Below, in pieces: positions 7,422 to 15,451 of a stretch of 32,359 nucleotides of DNA. Both the position numbers and the translations under genes were made by a program. The stretch is from positions 1-32,359 of the forward strand of contig CAMXQV010000017.1 in NCBI GenBank assembly GCA_947245515.1, read 5' to 3'. Under the pieces are notes generated by a model. The model was not told where the DNA came from, ran no database searches, and saw only the letters and a list, made by a program, of their open reading frames with translations. Origin of the DNA: an uncultured Clostridium sp. GTDB lineage: Bacteria; Bacillota; Clostridia; TANB77; CAG-508. Each line of letters starts with the position of its first letter. Position 1 is the stretch's first letter.

Positions 7422-8081
7422 ATGCAAATATTATTAGTAGAAGATAATGAATTAATAGCAAAAGGTTTAAAATATTCCTTAGAACAAAAAGAATACAAAA
7501 TAATACATACAACAAATATAAAGGAAACCTTAGAAATAATAAAAAGCAAGAAAATAGACTTAGCAATATTAGATATATCTTTACCAGATGGAAATGGGTT
7601 TGATTTATATAAAAAAACAATAAAAAAACAAAACCTACCAACAATATTTTTAACAGCAAAAGATGAAGAGGATGATATTGTAAAAGGATTAGAATTAGGT
7701 GCAGAAGATTATATTACAAAACCATTTTCCACAAAAGAATTAATGGCAAGAATAAATAGAATACTATTAAGACAAAATAAAAACACAATAATAAAAGTAA
7801 AGGACATAAGCTTTGATATGGATAAAATGGTAGTAACAAGAGCTAATAAAAAAATTGAATTAACAAATTTAGAATTAAGAATATTAAATATATTATTTTT
7901 AAACTTAAACAAAGTAGTAACAAGAAATTATATAATAGACAAGATATGGGAATGGACTGGTAATGATATAAATGACAATACAGTAACAGTTTATTTAAAA
8001 AGAATTCGAGAAAAGATTAAATCAGATATAATTATAACTATAAAAGGAATAGGATATAGAATTGATAAGGTTGAAAAATAA
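7422..8081 (+). CDS. OmpR/PhoB-family response regulator
   Basis: Cytoplasmic DNA-binding regulator of 219 aa. The receiver domain (1-115) has acidic residues near 7-8, phospho-acceptor Asp51 (LAILDISLPDGNG), Thr78 and Lys100 (ITKPF). The C-terminal winged helix (about 125-215) has the typical TVTVYLKRIREKI recognition helix and GIGYRI hairpin. AGGAGG lies five bases before the ATG. The paired histidine kinase follows 48 bases downstream. The last codons (DKVEK) and the gap belong to a repeat that recurs at 20124. The signal and targets are unknown. Confidence 0.94.
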   Translation: MQILLVEDNELIAKGLKYSLEQKEYKIIHTTNIKETLEIIKSKKIDLAILDISLPDGNGFDLYKKTIKKQNLPTIFLTAKDEEDDIVKGLELGAEDYITKPFSTKELMARINRILLRQNKNTIIKVKDISFDMDKMVVTRANKKIELTNLELRILNILFLNLNKVVTRNYIIDKIWEWTGNDINDNTVTVYLKRIREKIKSDIIITIKGIGYRIDKVEK

Positions 8082-8129
8082 TTATAATTCTTTTCCAACC
8101 AGATTTGTGCCTTAGGAAGGAAATTAAAG
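8064..8129 (+). repeat. short interspersed repeat, copy 1
   Basis: Starts at GATAAGGTTGAAAAAT in the last codons of the response regulator and runs through TTCTTTTCCAACC, ATTTGTGCCTTAG and AAGGAA to the start of the kinase gene. It nearly matches 20124-20187. GGTTG can pair with CAACC, and CCTT with AAGG. The second pairing would cover the kinase ribosome-binding site (GGAAGGAA). Confidence 0.7.
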
Positions 8130-9344
8130 ATGAAGAATAAAATAGAGTTAAAAAAAGCAATAGTATTAAGTATAATAGTAACCTTCTTATTTACCATATT
8201 ATTCTTAGTTATATTATATAAGGAATATACAGTTTATACAAAGAATTTTAATGAAAAAATAAGTGGAATCTTTAATGAAATAATAGAAAAATATCCAAAG
8301 ATAGAAAAAAACGAGTTAATAGCAATTTTAAATGAAGCTTCAAATAGAAATTACGAATTGTTTAAAGAGTATGGTATTGATTTACAAAAAGCATCAGCAG
8401 TTCTAATTAATGATACTAATTTTTATAAATTTGTTTTTTTGGATGTAAGCTTATTATTGTTTTTTGTAATTTCTTTATATATGATATTCTTAAGATATAA
8501 TTATAAAAAAGATAAGAAAATAGAAGAAATAACAAAATATATTGAAGAAATTAATCAAAAAAATTATAAACTAGATATAGAAGATAATAGCGAAGATGAA
8601 TTATCTATTCTGAAAAACGAATTATATAAAACTACTGTTATGCTTAAAGAAGTAGCTGAGAATTCTTTAAAAGATAAAATAAACATAAAAAATTCACTGG
8701 AAGATATTTCACATCAACTTAAAACTCCTATAACATCTATAATAATAATGCTAGATAATATTTTAGAAAATAAAAACATGGATGAAGCAATTAGGAAGGA
8801 TTTCATAAAAGATATTAAAAGAGAAATTAATAATATTAAATTTCTAGTAGAATCAATTTTAAAATTATCGAAAATTGATAGTAATTCAGTTAATTTTCTT
8901 AAAAAAGAGGTGAAAATAGAAGAAATTCTTTTAGAATCTGTAAAAAAGGTATCTCTTCTTAGTGAACTAAAGAAGGTAAGTATTGAAATAAGTGGAAATA
9001 ATACAGACAAAATATTTTGCGACTTTAAATGGCAAGTAGAAGCAATAACAAATATATTAAAAAATTGTATAGAACATTCTTTAGAAAATGGAAAAATTAA
9101 AGTAAGCTATGAGCAAAATAAAGTTTATTCTAAAATTATAATTAGAGATTTTGGAAAGGGAATTGATTGTCATGATTTACCACATATTTTTGAGAGATTT
9201 TATAAAGGAAAATTTTCTTCAAGTGATAGTATTGGAATTGGATTAGCCTTGTCTAAATCTATAATAGAGAGTAATAATGGTTATATCAGTGTAGAATCTG
9301 AATTAGGAAAAGGAACTGTTTTTACTTTAAAGTACTTAATATAA
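8130..9344 (+). CDS. sensor histidine kinase of a two-component system
   Basis: Membrane kinase of 404 aa. TM1 (about 9-30) and TM2 (about 100-122) flank a roughly 70-residue external sensor region without a recognised domain. A HAMP-like linker follows, then the H-box DISHQLKTPITS with phospho-accepting His195. The ATP-binding domain has its N-box at Asn312 (NILKNCIEH), a G1 box DFGKG (340-344), an F-box (IFERFYKG) and a G2 box GIGLALS. All catalytic motifs are intact. It pairs with the response regulator just upstream. No transporter follows, so the signal cannot be guessed. Confidence 0.94.
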   Translation: MKNKIELKKAIVLSIIVTFLFTILFLVILYKEYTVYTKNFNEKISGIFNEIIEKYPKIEKNELIAILNEASNRNYELFKEYGIDLQKASAVLINDTNFYKFVFLDVSLLLFFVISLYMIFLRYNYKKDKKIEEITKYIEEINQKNYKLDIEDNSEDELSILKNELYKTTVMLKEVAENSLKDKINIKNSLEDISHQLKTPITSIIIMLDNILENKNMDEAIRKDFIKDIKREINNIKFLVESILKLSKIDSNSVNFLKKEVKIEEILLESVKKVSLLSELKKVSIEISGNNTDKIFCDFKWQVEAITNILKNCIEHSLENGKIKVSYEQNKVYSKIIIRDFGKGIDCHDLPHIFERFYKGKFSSSDSIGIGLALSKSIIESNNGYISVESELGKGTVFTLKYLI

Positions 9345-9357
9345 TAAAAATTGGAAC

Positions 9358-9401
9358 AAATCACTTCTATACTTAATATAATTTAAAGATAGGAGTGATT
9401 T
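9358..9401 (+). promoter_or_regulatory. inverted repeat covering the cwlJ-like ribosome-binding site
   Basis: AAATCACTTCTAT (9358-9370) pairs with ATAGGAGTGATTT (9389-9401), with one G/U pair. The right arm contains the AGGAG ribosome-binding site of the next gene. A TATAAT at 9377-9382 lies in the loop, so it may instead be a DNA operator around a promoter. The left arm also occurs in the nrdD terminator. Confidence 0.6.
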
Positions 9402-9404
9402 ATT

Positions 9405-9851
9405 ATGGCCTATTCAGAGAGAGAATTAATTGCAAGAATGGTTCAATGTGAAGCTGGAGGAGAAGGAGACAATGGAATGAAGGCAGTTGCTACTGTAATA
9501 ATGAATCGTGTATACGTACCAGATGGAGAGTATGCAAGAATATCACAAGGTGGAAGTATACGAAATATTTTATTTCAACAGGGGCAATTTGATTGTGGCA
9601 GAGAGACAATAAGAAATCAATATAATCCACAAAATATCTATAACATGACACCAACAGAAGTTCATTATAATATAGCAGATTGGGCCTTATCGGGAAACAA
9701 ATTAAATGAGATAGGTAATTGTCTTTGGTATTTAAATCCATTTAAACCTAGCTGTAGTAATACCTTCCCAAGTAATGGATCGGGAACCTTTCATACAAGA
9801 CTTGGTGAACATTGTTTCTATAGGCCAACTGAAAAGTATTCACAAACATAA
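9405..9851 (+). CDS. cwlJ: CwlJ-type spore cortex-lytic cell-wall hydrolase
   Basis: Hydrolase_2 (SleB/CwlJ) family enzyme, 148 aa. It would cleave cortex peptidoglycan during germination. The predicted catalytic Glu16 lies in RMVQCEAGGEG, followed by the conserved AVATVIMNRV and, near the end, GTFHTRLGEHCFY. It lacks a signal peptide and peptidoglycan-binding repeat, which matches coat-located CwlJ rather than SleB. The next gene is GerQ-like, and CwlJ depends on GerQ in Bacillus, which strengthens the call. The start at ATG 9405 follows TAGGAG inside an inverted repeat. Expression is probably in the mother cell, but I could not identify a sporulation-sigma promoter. Confidence 0.88.
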   Translation: MAYSERELIARMVQCEAGGEGDNGMKAVATVIMNRVYVPDGEYARISQGGSIRNILFQQGQFDCGRETIRNQYNPQNIYNMTPTEVHYNIADWALSGNKLNEIGNCLWYLNPFKPSCSNTFPSNGSGTFHTRLGEHCFYRPTEKYSQT

Positions 9852-9868
9852 AATAAGGAGGAACTATA

Positions 9869-10204
9869 ATGGAATTTTCAGAAGAAAGAGAGTTAAACCA
9901 AAGAGAAAATAGACAGGGAGAACAAAATCAAAACAATACACCAGAAATTTTAACAAATCCAATCTATACACCAGCATTTTTAAAAGAACAAATTGGAAAG
10001 TTAATGAGAGTAGAATTTTTAATAGGTACAAATAATTTAGTAGATAGGATTGGAATTTTACAAGATGTAGGGGCTAGTTATATATTACTTCGTTCTTTTG
10101 AAAATGATAGTCTTGTTTATTGTGATATTTACTCAATTAAATTTATAACGATATCTACAACAGGCATTTATGGAAACATGAATAGTAGATATCATTATTA
10201 TTAA
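9869..10204 (+). CDS. gerQ: GerQ-like spore coat protein
   Basis: A 111-residue protein with a low-complexity Glu/Gln/Asn N-terminus (1-30) and a conserved domain (about 38-97) of the GerQ type: IGKLMRVEFLIGTNN, then DRIGILQDVGASYILLRS and the YCDIYSIKFITIS strand. GerQ is a coat protein required for CwlJ localisation in Bacillus. It is shorter than the Bacillus protein (about 180 aa), mainly at the N-terminus. An AAGGAGGA site precedes the ATG, 17 bases after the cwlJ-like stop, so the two form an operon. Confidence 0.8.
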   Translation: MEFSEERELNQRENRQGEQNQNNTPEILTNPIYTPAFLKEQIGKLMRVEFLIGTNNLVDRIGILQDVGASYILLRSFENDSLVYCDIYSIKFITISTTGIYGNMNSRYHYY

Positions 10205-10212
10205 TGCCATCA

Positions 10213-10273
10213 TGCCATTAGGGACGGAGAATTTTGGCAAAAAAATTGCCAAAATTCTCCGTCCCTGATGGCA
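10213..10273. repeat. 28-bp hairpin with GGGACGGAG / CTCCGTCCC core
   Basis: Arms 10213-10240 and 10246-10273 pair over 28 bp (one G/T pair) around a loop of five A. It is much more GC-rich than its surroundings. It may terminate cwlJ-gerQ, although no T-run follows. The same CTCCGTCCC word appears in the hairpin between pta and ackA, which suggests a dispersed palindromic (REP-like) element. Confidence 0.75.
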
Positions 10274-10279
10274 ATATTA

Positions 10280-10308
10280 TTGACAATTTTGGAAATAATA
10301 TATATAGT
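10280..10308 (+). promoter_or_regulatory. thioredoxin promoter
   Basis: TTGACA (10280-10285) and TATAGT (10303-10308) with 17-bp spacing, directly after the long hairpin. Confidence 0.7.
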
Positions 10309-10330
10309 AATTTTAAAGGGAGGAAAGAAT

Positions 10331-10651
10331 ATGGATATTTTAAAAATTTCAAGTGGAAGTTTTAAGGAAGAGGTTATAAAATCGGACAAGCCAGTTTTAA
10401 TAGATTTTTATGCTGATTGGTGTGGTCCATGTAAAGCAATGTTTTCAGTTATTAAGGAGGTTGCTATTGAAATTTCTGAAAATGTTAAAGTTTTAAAAGT
10501 TAATGTTGATGAAGAAAGTGAATTATCTTCACAGTATGAAATTTCTACAATTCCAACTCTTATTTTATTTAAAAATGGAGAAGCTATAAAAAATATTGTT
10601 GGTCTTAGAGATAAAAGTGAAATTGTAGAGTTCGTTAATCAAAATATTTAA
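10331..10651 (+). CDS. trxA: thioredoxin
   Basis: Cytoplasmic thiol-disulfide oxidoreductase, 106 aa. The active site is WCGPC with Cys31 and Cys34, the cis-proline is Pro75 (ISTIPTLILF), and the fold length is typical. The start at ATG 10331 follows AGGGAGGAAAG; an upstream in-frame ATG at 10268 lies in the hairpin and before the promoter, so it is not used. No thioredoxin reductase is adjacent. The 3' end overlaps the convergent rluA-type gene by 17 bases. Confidence 0.95.
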   Translation: MDILKISSGSFKEEVIKSDKPVLIDFYADWCGPCKAMFSVIKEVAIEISENVKVLKVNVDEESELSSQYEISTIPTLILFKNGEAIKNIVGLRDKSEIVEFVNQNI

Positions 10652-11510
10652 TTATTTTTCCTATATCGTTTGGTGGATTACATTGAAATTTCAACTTTTG
10701 TTTTGAAACAGGATGTATAAATTCAACTTGGTAACTGTGTAAGGCTTGTCTATTTATTAAATTAGAGGGTTCTCCATATAGTGTGTCACCTAGAAGAGGG
10801 TGACCTATTGCAGAAAAGTGTACTCGTATTTGATGTGTCCTTCCTGTTTCTAATTTGCATTTTACTAAAGAATAATCTTTAAATTCTTTTAAAACTGTAT
10901 AGCTTGTTATGCAGTTTTTTCCATTTTGGCTAATACATCTTTCTATTATGCTATTTGCTTTTCTTGCTATGGGCAAGTTTATTTCTCCTTGTTTATTTTC
11001 GAGCTTTCCTGTTATAATGCATAAATATTCTTTTTTTAACATTTGCTTTGATAACTGTTCTTGTATGTATTCACATTTTGCAAAAATTACTATGCCAGAT
11101 GTGTTGAAGTCTAATCTGTTTACTGGTCTTATTTTCTTTTTAAGTCCAATTTGATTATAGTAATATTTGACTCCATTTGATATAGAGTTTTCGTAATGTA
11201 GGTTTGATGGATGTGTTGCTATATTTGATGGCTTATTTATTATTAATAACCATTCGTCCTCATATATAATGTTTAGGTTCATTTTTGTAGATAGTATGTT
11301 TGAATTGTCTTCTTGTTCTGATAGGTCAATAGTTATTAGGTCATTGTGTTTTATGAGGTTTCGGCTATCTGTTTTGGTATTATTTAAGTAAATATTTTCA
11401 GATTTTATTAGTTTTGTTTTTAATCTGTTTGATATATTTAGCTTGTTTGATAGTATTTCGTTTATGGTTTTATTTGAATCTTCTTTTTTTACTAGATAAG
11501 TTAATTTCAT
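10635..11510 (-). CDS. RluA-family pseudouridine synthase
   Basis: A 291-residue enzyme that isomerises uridines in rRNA or tRNA to pseudouridine. It has an N-terminal S4-like RNA-binding region (about 12-62), a catalytic domain with RPVNRLDFNTSGIVIFAK (Asp134 catalytic) and the GRTHQIRVHFSAIGHPLLGD motif. The usual HRLD reads NRLD, a variant found in Firmicute members. Which of RluA, RluC or RluD it corresponds to cannot be decided. The start has an AAGGAA site. It ends inside the convergent thioredoxin gene. Confidence 0.93.
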   Translation of the reverse strand: MKLTYLVKKEDSNKTINEILSNKLNISNRLKTKLIKSENIYLNNTKTDSRNLIKHNDLITIDLSEQEDNSNILSTKMNLNIIYEDEWLLIINKPSNIATHPSNLHYENSISNGVKYYYNQIGLKKKIRPVNRLDFNTSGIVIFAKCEYIQEQLSKQMLKKEYLCIITGKLENKQGEINLPIARKANSIIERCISQNGKNCITSYTVLKEFKDYSLVKCKLETGRTHQIRVHFSAIGHPLLGDTLYGEPSNLINRQALHSYQVEFIHPVSKQKLKFQCNPPNDIGKIIKYFD

Positions 11511-11679
11511 TTTTTTTATTCCTTTTTTATTTTTATAGATTATTATATCATTATATAAATTAAATACTAGTATATATTTTTTAAAATCATTGTTTTATTT
11601 AATTTTTTTATACTAAAGTATAAAGATTTATTTTATTAAAATAGAATTTTTAATTACTAATTTCTATAAAAAGAATATT

Positions 11680-11713
11680 GAGCCTAAAGATATAAAAGAA
11701 TATCTAAAGGCTC
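11680..11713 (-). terminator. terminator of the 67-residue minus-strand gene
   Basis: GAGCCT and AGATAT at 11680-11693 pair with ATATCT and AGGCTC at 11700-11713, with two A/A mismatches. It lies seven bases past the gene's stop and is followed on the minus strand by a partly T-rich tract. Confidence 0.65.
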
Positions 11714-11720
11714 TCAAAAA

Positions 11721-11924
11721 TTACATATGATTAATCAGAAAGCTAGAACTATTTATAGTCCCAAATTCTTTACCACAATGATAAGAAATCGAAAGTTCCT
11801 TATAATTTAGAACTTTCAATAATGTTATCACATCCTGGACTGCAAAACACGAAACAATTGTATTATCTCCGTTTTGTATTTTAAAGAATTCTTCCTTTTT
11901 CTCTTCGATTTTCTCTTCGATCAT
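11721..11924 (-). CDS. small protein of unknown function, 67 aa
   Basis: I do not recognise this family. It has an acidic, lysine/glutamate-rich helix (residues 1-15), then a compact region with Cys near 26 and 50 (one in YHCGKEFG) and no membrane segment. ATG at 11924 is nine bases from AAGGAG; a GTG two codons earlier is only three bases away, so it is less likely. It has its own terminator and is monocistronic. About 275 bp of very AT-rich sequence separates it from the next gene, in which I see no clear promoter. Confidence 0.6.
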   Translation of the reverse strand: MIEEKIEEKKEEFFKIQNGDNTIVSCFAVQDVITLLKVLNYKELSISYHCGKEFGTINSSSFLINHM

Positions 11925-12199
11925 ATGCACTACTCCTTTCTACTTGTTGAGTATATTATAGTATACACTTATTACTATTATTATAATATATTTATATATA
12001 TAAAGCAAACTTTTAATTAACAAAAATTTAAAAGTATAAAAATTAAAAGAAAATTAAACTTGTAAAATTTTATTTAATATGATTTAATACTTATAAATAT
12101 AAAGTAATAAAAAGAGAATAAGCAAATGGATAAAGTAAAATAACTAGGTTTATAGGTATAACCATTATAAAAATCTAAATAAAAAATAAGGAAAATCAA

Positions 12200-12427
12200 A
12201 TGAAAAAAAGTGAAAAAGGTTCAATAACAATATATGTATTATGCACATGTTTATTAATATCAGTTGTTCTAATAGGAATTTTTATGAGAAATCAGGCAAA
12301 ATTAATAAGTCAAAAAAGGCAACAACAAATAATAGAAGAACAATATAATAAGGATGACAAAATAGACGAGATATATGAAGAGACAATTAATAACTTACAA
12401 ATTATGGAGGAAGAAGATGAGAATTAG
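12200..12427 (+). CDS. small single-pass membrane protein, pilin-like N-terminus
   Basis: A 75-residue protein. A short basic N-terminus (MKKSEKGS) is followed by one hydrophobic helix (about 9-28), then a charged, coiled-coil-prone tail ending in EEEDEN. The arrangement recalls prepilin or TadE-like small proteins, but no processing site can be assigned. Its last 11 bases overlap the trmB start, which uses a GGAGG inside this gene, so the two are translationally coupled. Function unknown. Confidence 0.6.
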   Translation: MKKSEKGSITIYVLCTCLLISVVLIGIFMRNQAKLISQKRQQQIIEEQYNKDDKIDEIYEETINNLQIMEEEDEN

Positions 12428-13082
12428 GTATAAAAAATGGGCAAGACCAGAGTTAGAAGCAAGCAAATTTTACGAAGACAATCCAGAAGAATGGAAAAGT
12501 AGATGGAAAGAGCACTTTAAAGAAAGAGAAAATCCAATACATTTAGAATTAGGATGTGGAAAAGGTCAATTTATATCAAACTTAGCAGTTCAAAAGGAAA
12601 AAGTAAACTATATAGCAATAGACTTAGTAGATGCAATGTTAGGGTTAGCAAAAAGAAACATAGAAAATACATATAAAGAAGCAAAAAAAGAACCAAATAA
12701 TATAATAATAACAAGATTTGATATAGAAAGAATAAATTTAATATTAGATAAAAAAGATGAAATAGAAAGAATCTATATAAACTTTTGTAATCCATGGCCA
12801 AAAGGAAAACATAGAAAAAAGAGATTAACACATAATAGACAATTAGAAAAATATAAGCAATTTTTAAAACCACAAGCCGAAATTTATTTTAAAACAGATG
12901 ATAACGATTTATTTGAAGCTAGTATTAAGTATCTTGAAGAAGAAAACTTTGAAATAGAAAAGAAAACTTATAATTTGCATGAAGAGCCTATATTTGAAGC
13001 AAATATAGAAACAGAACATGAAAAAATGTTTACAGAACAAGGAATAAAAATCAAAGCATGTATTGCAAAATTAAAAGAATAG
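12417..13082 (+). CDS. trmB: tRNA (guanine-N7-)-methyltransferase
   Basis: SAM-dependent enzyme that makes m7G46 in tRNA variable loops, 221 aa. The SAM-binding motif I HLELGCGKGQF is at 42-52, AIDL follows, and the TrmB signature NFCNPWPKGKHRKKRLTH (about 121-138) is clear. I chose ATG 12417, seven bases after GGAGG, which begins MRIRYKKWARPE as in homologues; an upstream ATG at 12375 has no site. It overlaps the preceding small gene by 11 bases. Confidence 0.95.
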   Translation: MRIRYKKWARPELEASKFYEDNPEEWKSRWKEHFKERENPIHLELGCGKGQFISNLAVQKEKVNYIAIDLVDAMLGLAKRNIENTYKEAKKEPNNIIITRFDIERINLILDKKDEIERIYINFCNPWPKGKHRKKRLTHNRQLEKYKQFLKPQAEIYFKTDDNDLFEASIKYLEEENFEIEKKTYNLHEEPIFEANIETEHEKMFTEQGIKIKACIAKLKE

Positions 13083-13092
13083 AAGGTAAAAA

Positions 13093-13608
13093 ATGGACAT
13101 ACAAGAAGTTATAGAAAATAAAAATAACAAAGAATTTGTATTAAAAGCAGTAAAAGAAAATGGAAAGTTTCTAGAAGTAGTAGATAGTAAACTTCAAGAT
13201 GATGAAGAAATAGTTACACAAGCAATTAATCAAGATGGAGAAGCACTAGAGTTTGTTAGTGACAGACTAAAAGATAATAAAGAAATAATAATGAGTGCTA
13301 TTAAATCAGCTCCATGGACAATTTGTTATGCATCTGAAAGACTTAAAGCAGATAAAGATTTAATCTCTATTAGTTGTAAAGAATATGGTCAAGCCTTGTA
13401 TTATGCAAGTGAAGAATTACGAGATGATAGAGAAATTGTAAAAGATGCAATATCTAATAAAGGAATAATTATTAAATATGCAAGTACACGTTTACAAAAA
13501 GATAAAGAATTAGCAGAAATAGCAGTTAAACAAAATAAACAAGCATATCATTTTATATCAGAAGAATTAAAGCAAGATGATGCTATAAAAAATTTGCTTA
13601 ATAGTTAA
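13093..13608 (+). CDS. DUF4116-like repeat protein
   Basis: A 171-residue protein of roughly 25-residue repeats, each with a polar helix ending in a pattern like A-I/V-x-x-x-G/A...F/Y-A/V-S-x-x-L-K/Q-D/K-D. Examples are ALEFVSDRLKDNKEI, TICYASERLKADKDL, ALYYASEELRDDREI and IIKYASTRLQKDKEL. These match the DUF4116 style of helical repeat, whose function is not established. It has no signal peptide. It begins ten bases after trmB with a weak GAAGGT site. Confidence 0.75.
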   Translation: MDIQEVIENKNNKEFVLKAVKENGKFLEVVDSKLQDDEEIVTQAINQDGEALEFVSDRLKDNKEIIMSAIKSAPWTICYASERLKADKDLISISCKEYGQALYYASEELRDDREIVKDAISNKGIIIKYASTRLQKDKELAEIAVKQNKQAYHFISEELKQDDAIKNLLNS

Positions 13609-13662
13609 TTATAAGATACTTATTTATTTTAAATAATTAAATAAAAAAAGGAGTAAAAAAAT

Positions 13663-14262
13663 ATGCTAGAACCTATAGAAGCTTATATATCAAATAATTA
13701 TACTTATGAGGATTATAAAAAATTAGATTTTAAATTAGAAAGCACAGAAGATATATGGGAAATAGCAATTAAAATCTTTATAGATAGAATAGAAACTAGA
13801 TATTTTTTAGTAATAAGTAAGCTAATGGAGAAAAAAGACAGATACGCAATGCGTAAGTATGGTTTTGCAATTGTTACCTTGCAATGTTCATTAATTGATA
13901 CTTTGTCTAAATTTAGATATGGACCAAAACATCCAGGTTGTAGGGATAGATTTACTACTTTTTTAGAGGAATACTTTGTAAAGAATTCTAATATAGAAAA
14001 GGTTGCAGTTAAAATCTACGAAGATATTAGATGTGGTATAGTACATTCTGGTGCAACTGATAATAAAAGTGGTTTAACCTCTGAAGGGATAAACTTAGTA
14101 TCACTTTTATCAGACAAAAAATCAATTAGTTTAAATTTGCTTATTTTACAAGATAAAATAGAAAATTACTTTAAGGATTATACAGAAAATTTAAAAAATA
14201 AGGAGAAATACGAATTAAGAAGAAATTTTGTTTATAGAATGGATAAAATATGTAAAATATAA
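13663..14262 (+). CDS. unknown protein, possible HEPN-domain protein
   Basis: A 199-residue helical protein that I cannot place with certainty. EDIRCGIVHSGAT contains Arg123-x4-His128, the spacing of the HEPN RNase catalytic motif. The preceding helices (FAIVTLQCSLIDTLSKFRYGP) suit a HEPN four-helix bundle. An AAAAGGAG site lies about ten bases before ATG 13663. No nucleotidyltransferase or other toxin-antitoxin partner is adjacent; a DUF4116-like repeat gene lies upstream. Confidence 0.55.
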   Translation: MLEPIEAYISNNYTYEDYKKLDFKLESTEDIWEIAIKIFIDRIETRYFLVISKLMEKKDRYAMRKYGFAIVTLQCSLIDTLSKFRYGPKHPGCRDRFTTFLEEYFVKNSNIEKVAVKIYEDIRCGIVHSGATDNKSGLTSEGINLVSLLSDKKSISLNLLILQDKIENYFKDYTENLKNKEKYELRRNFVYRMDKICKI

Positions 14263-14338
14263 TTGATTTATTTTAAAAATTATTTCTATTAGAGTATTAA
14301 AAGTATAAAGTCAAACCAAAAAAATCCTAATAAAAAGC

Positions 14339-14367
14339 TTGTACTTTTTACTAATTATTTATATAAT
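14339..14367 (+). promoter_or_regulatory. pta promoter
   Basis: TTGTAC (14339-14344) and TATAAT (14362-14367) with 17-bp spacing, about 20 bases before an AGAAGGAGG ribosome-binding site. Confidence 0.75.
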
Positions 14368-14394
14368 TAACGAAAAATAAAGAAGGAGGAACAA

Positions 14395-15399
14395 ATGTCA
14401 TTTATAGATGAAATAAAGCAAAGAGCAAAACAAGAAATCAAGACAATAGTATTGCCAGAAGCGGAAGACTTACGAATTCTAGAAGCAACCAAGCAAGTAT
14501 TAGAAGAAGGATATGCAAAAATAATTTTAGTAGGGAATAAAGAAAAAATAGAAAAAAAAGCAAAAGAAAATAATATAAATATAAAAGAAGCAAAAATAGT
14601 AGATCCAGAAGAATCTGAAAAATACGATGAATACGTAAATTTACTATATGAATTAAGAAAAAATAAAGGAATGACAATTGAAAAAGCAAAAGAACTAGTT
14701 AAAAATCCAGTATATTATGGAATGTTAATGGTAAAAGACGAAAAAAGTGAAGCAGATGGGCTAGTATCTGGTGCAGCACATTCAACCTCAGACACTTTAA
14801 GACCAGCCTTACAAATTTTAAAAACAGCACCAGAAACAAAATTAGTATCTGCATTTTTTGTAATGGTAGTTCCAAACTGTGAACATGGAGAAAATGGAAC
14901 CTTTATATTTGCAGATAGTGGGCTAAACGAAAATCCAGATAGTGAAGCCTTATCTGAAATAGCAATATCATCAAGCAAAAGCTTTCATCAATTAGTACAA
15001 AAAGAACCAAAAGTTGCAATGTTATCATATTCAACCTATGGAAGTGCAAAATCAGAACTAACAGAAAAAGTAATAGAAGCAACAAATAAAGTAAAAGAAA
15101 AACAACCAGATTTACTTGTAGATGGAGAATTACAATTAGATGCAGCAATTGTACCTGAAATTGCAGAAATGAAAGCAAAAGGAAGTCCATTAAAAGGAAA
15201 GGCGAATGTCTTAGTATTTCCAGACCTAAATACTGGAAATATTGGATACAAATTAGTACAAAGATTAGCAAAAGCAGAAGCATATGGCCCATTATGTCAG
15301 GGAATAGCAAAACCAGTAAATGACTTATCAAGAGGATGTAATAGTAAAGATGTAGCTGGAGTAATTGCAATTACTGCAGTTCAAGCACAAAAAGCTTAA
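14395..15399 (+). CDS. pta: phosphate acetyltransferase
   Basis: Converts acetyl-CoA and phosphate to acetyl phosphate and CoA; 334 aa, the short single-domain form found in clostridia. Typical blocks are IVLPEAEDLRILEA at the N-terminus, ADGLVSGAAHSTSDTLRPAL, the FADSGLNENP and ALSEIAISS region, and VFPDLNTGNIGYKLVQRL. It is followed by two acetate kinases, the next enzyme in the ATP-yielding route to acetate. A good promoter and AGGAGG site precede it. Confidence 0.96.
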   Translation: MSFIDEIKQRAKQEIKTIVLPEAEDLRILEATKQVLEEGYAKIILVGNKEKIEKKAKENNINIKEAKIVDPEESEKYDEYVNLLYELRKNKGMTIEKAKELVKNPVYYGMLMVKDEKSEADGLVSGAAHSTSDTLRPALQILKTAPETKLVSAFFVMVVPNCEHGENGTFIFADSGLNENPDSEALSEIAISSSKSFHQLVQKEPKVAMLSYSTYGSAKSELTEKVIEATNKVKEKQPDLLVDGELQLDAAIVPEIAEMKAKGSPLKGKANVLVFPDLNTGNIGYKLVQRLAKAEAYGPLCQGIAKPVNDLSRGCNSKDVAGVIAITAVQAQKA

Positions 15400-15451
15400 T
15401 GGTTTTGCAGACGAAGGAAAATATTTATAATATTTTTAAGTATTACAAAGC

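Noticed and set aside
10268..10330. N-terminal membrane-like extension of thioredoxin
   Set aside because: It would start in the GC-rich hairpin and before the likely promoter; ATG 10331 has a good ribosome-binding site and gives a standard thioredoxin.
14903..15370. Long open frame antisense to pta (155 codons)
   Set aside because: It is a leucine-rich shadow of the pta reading frame with no ribosome-binding site or recognisable protein features.
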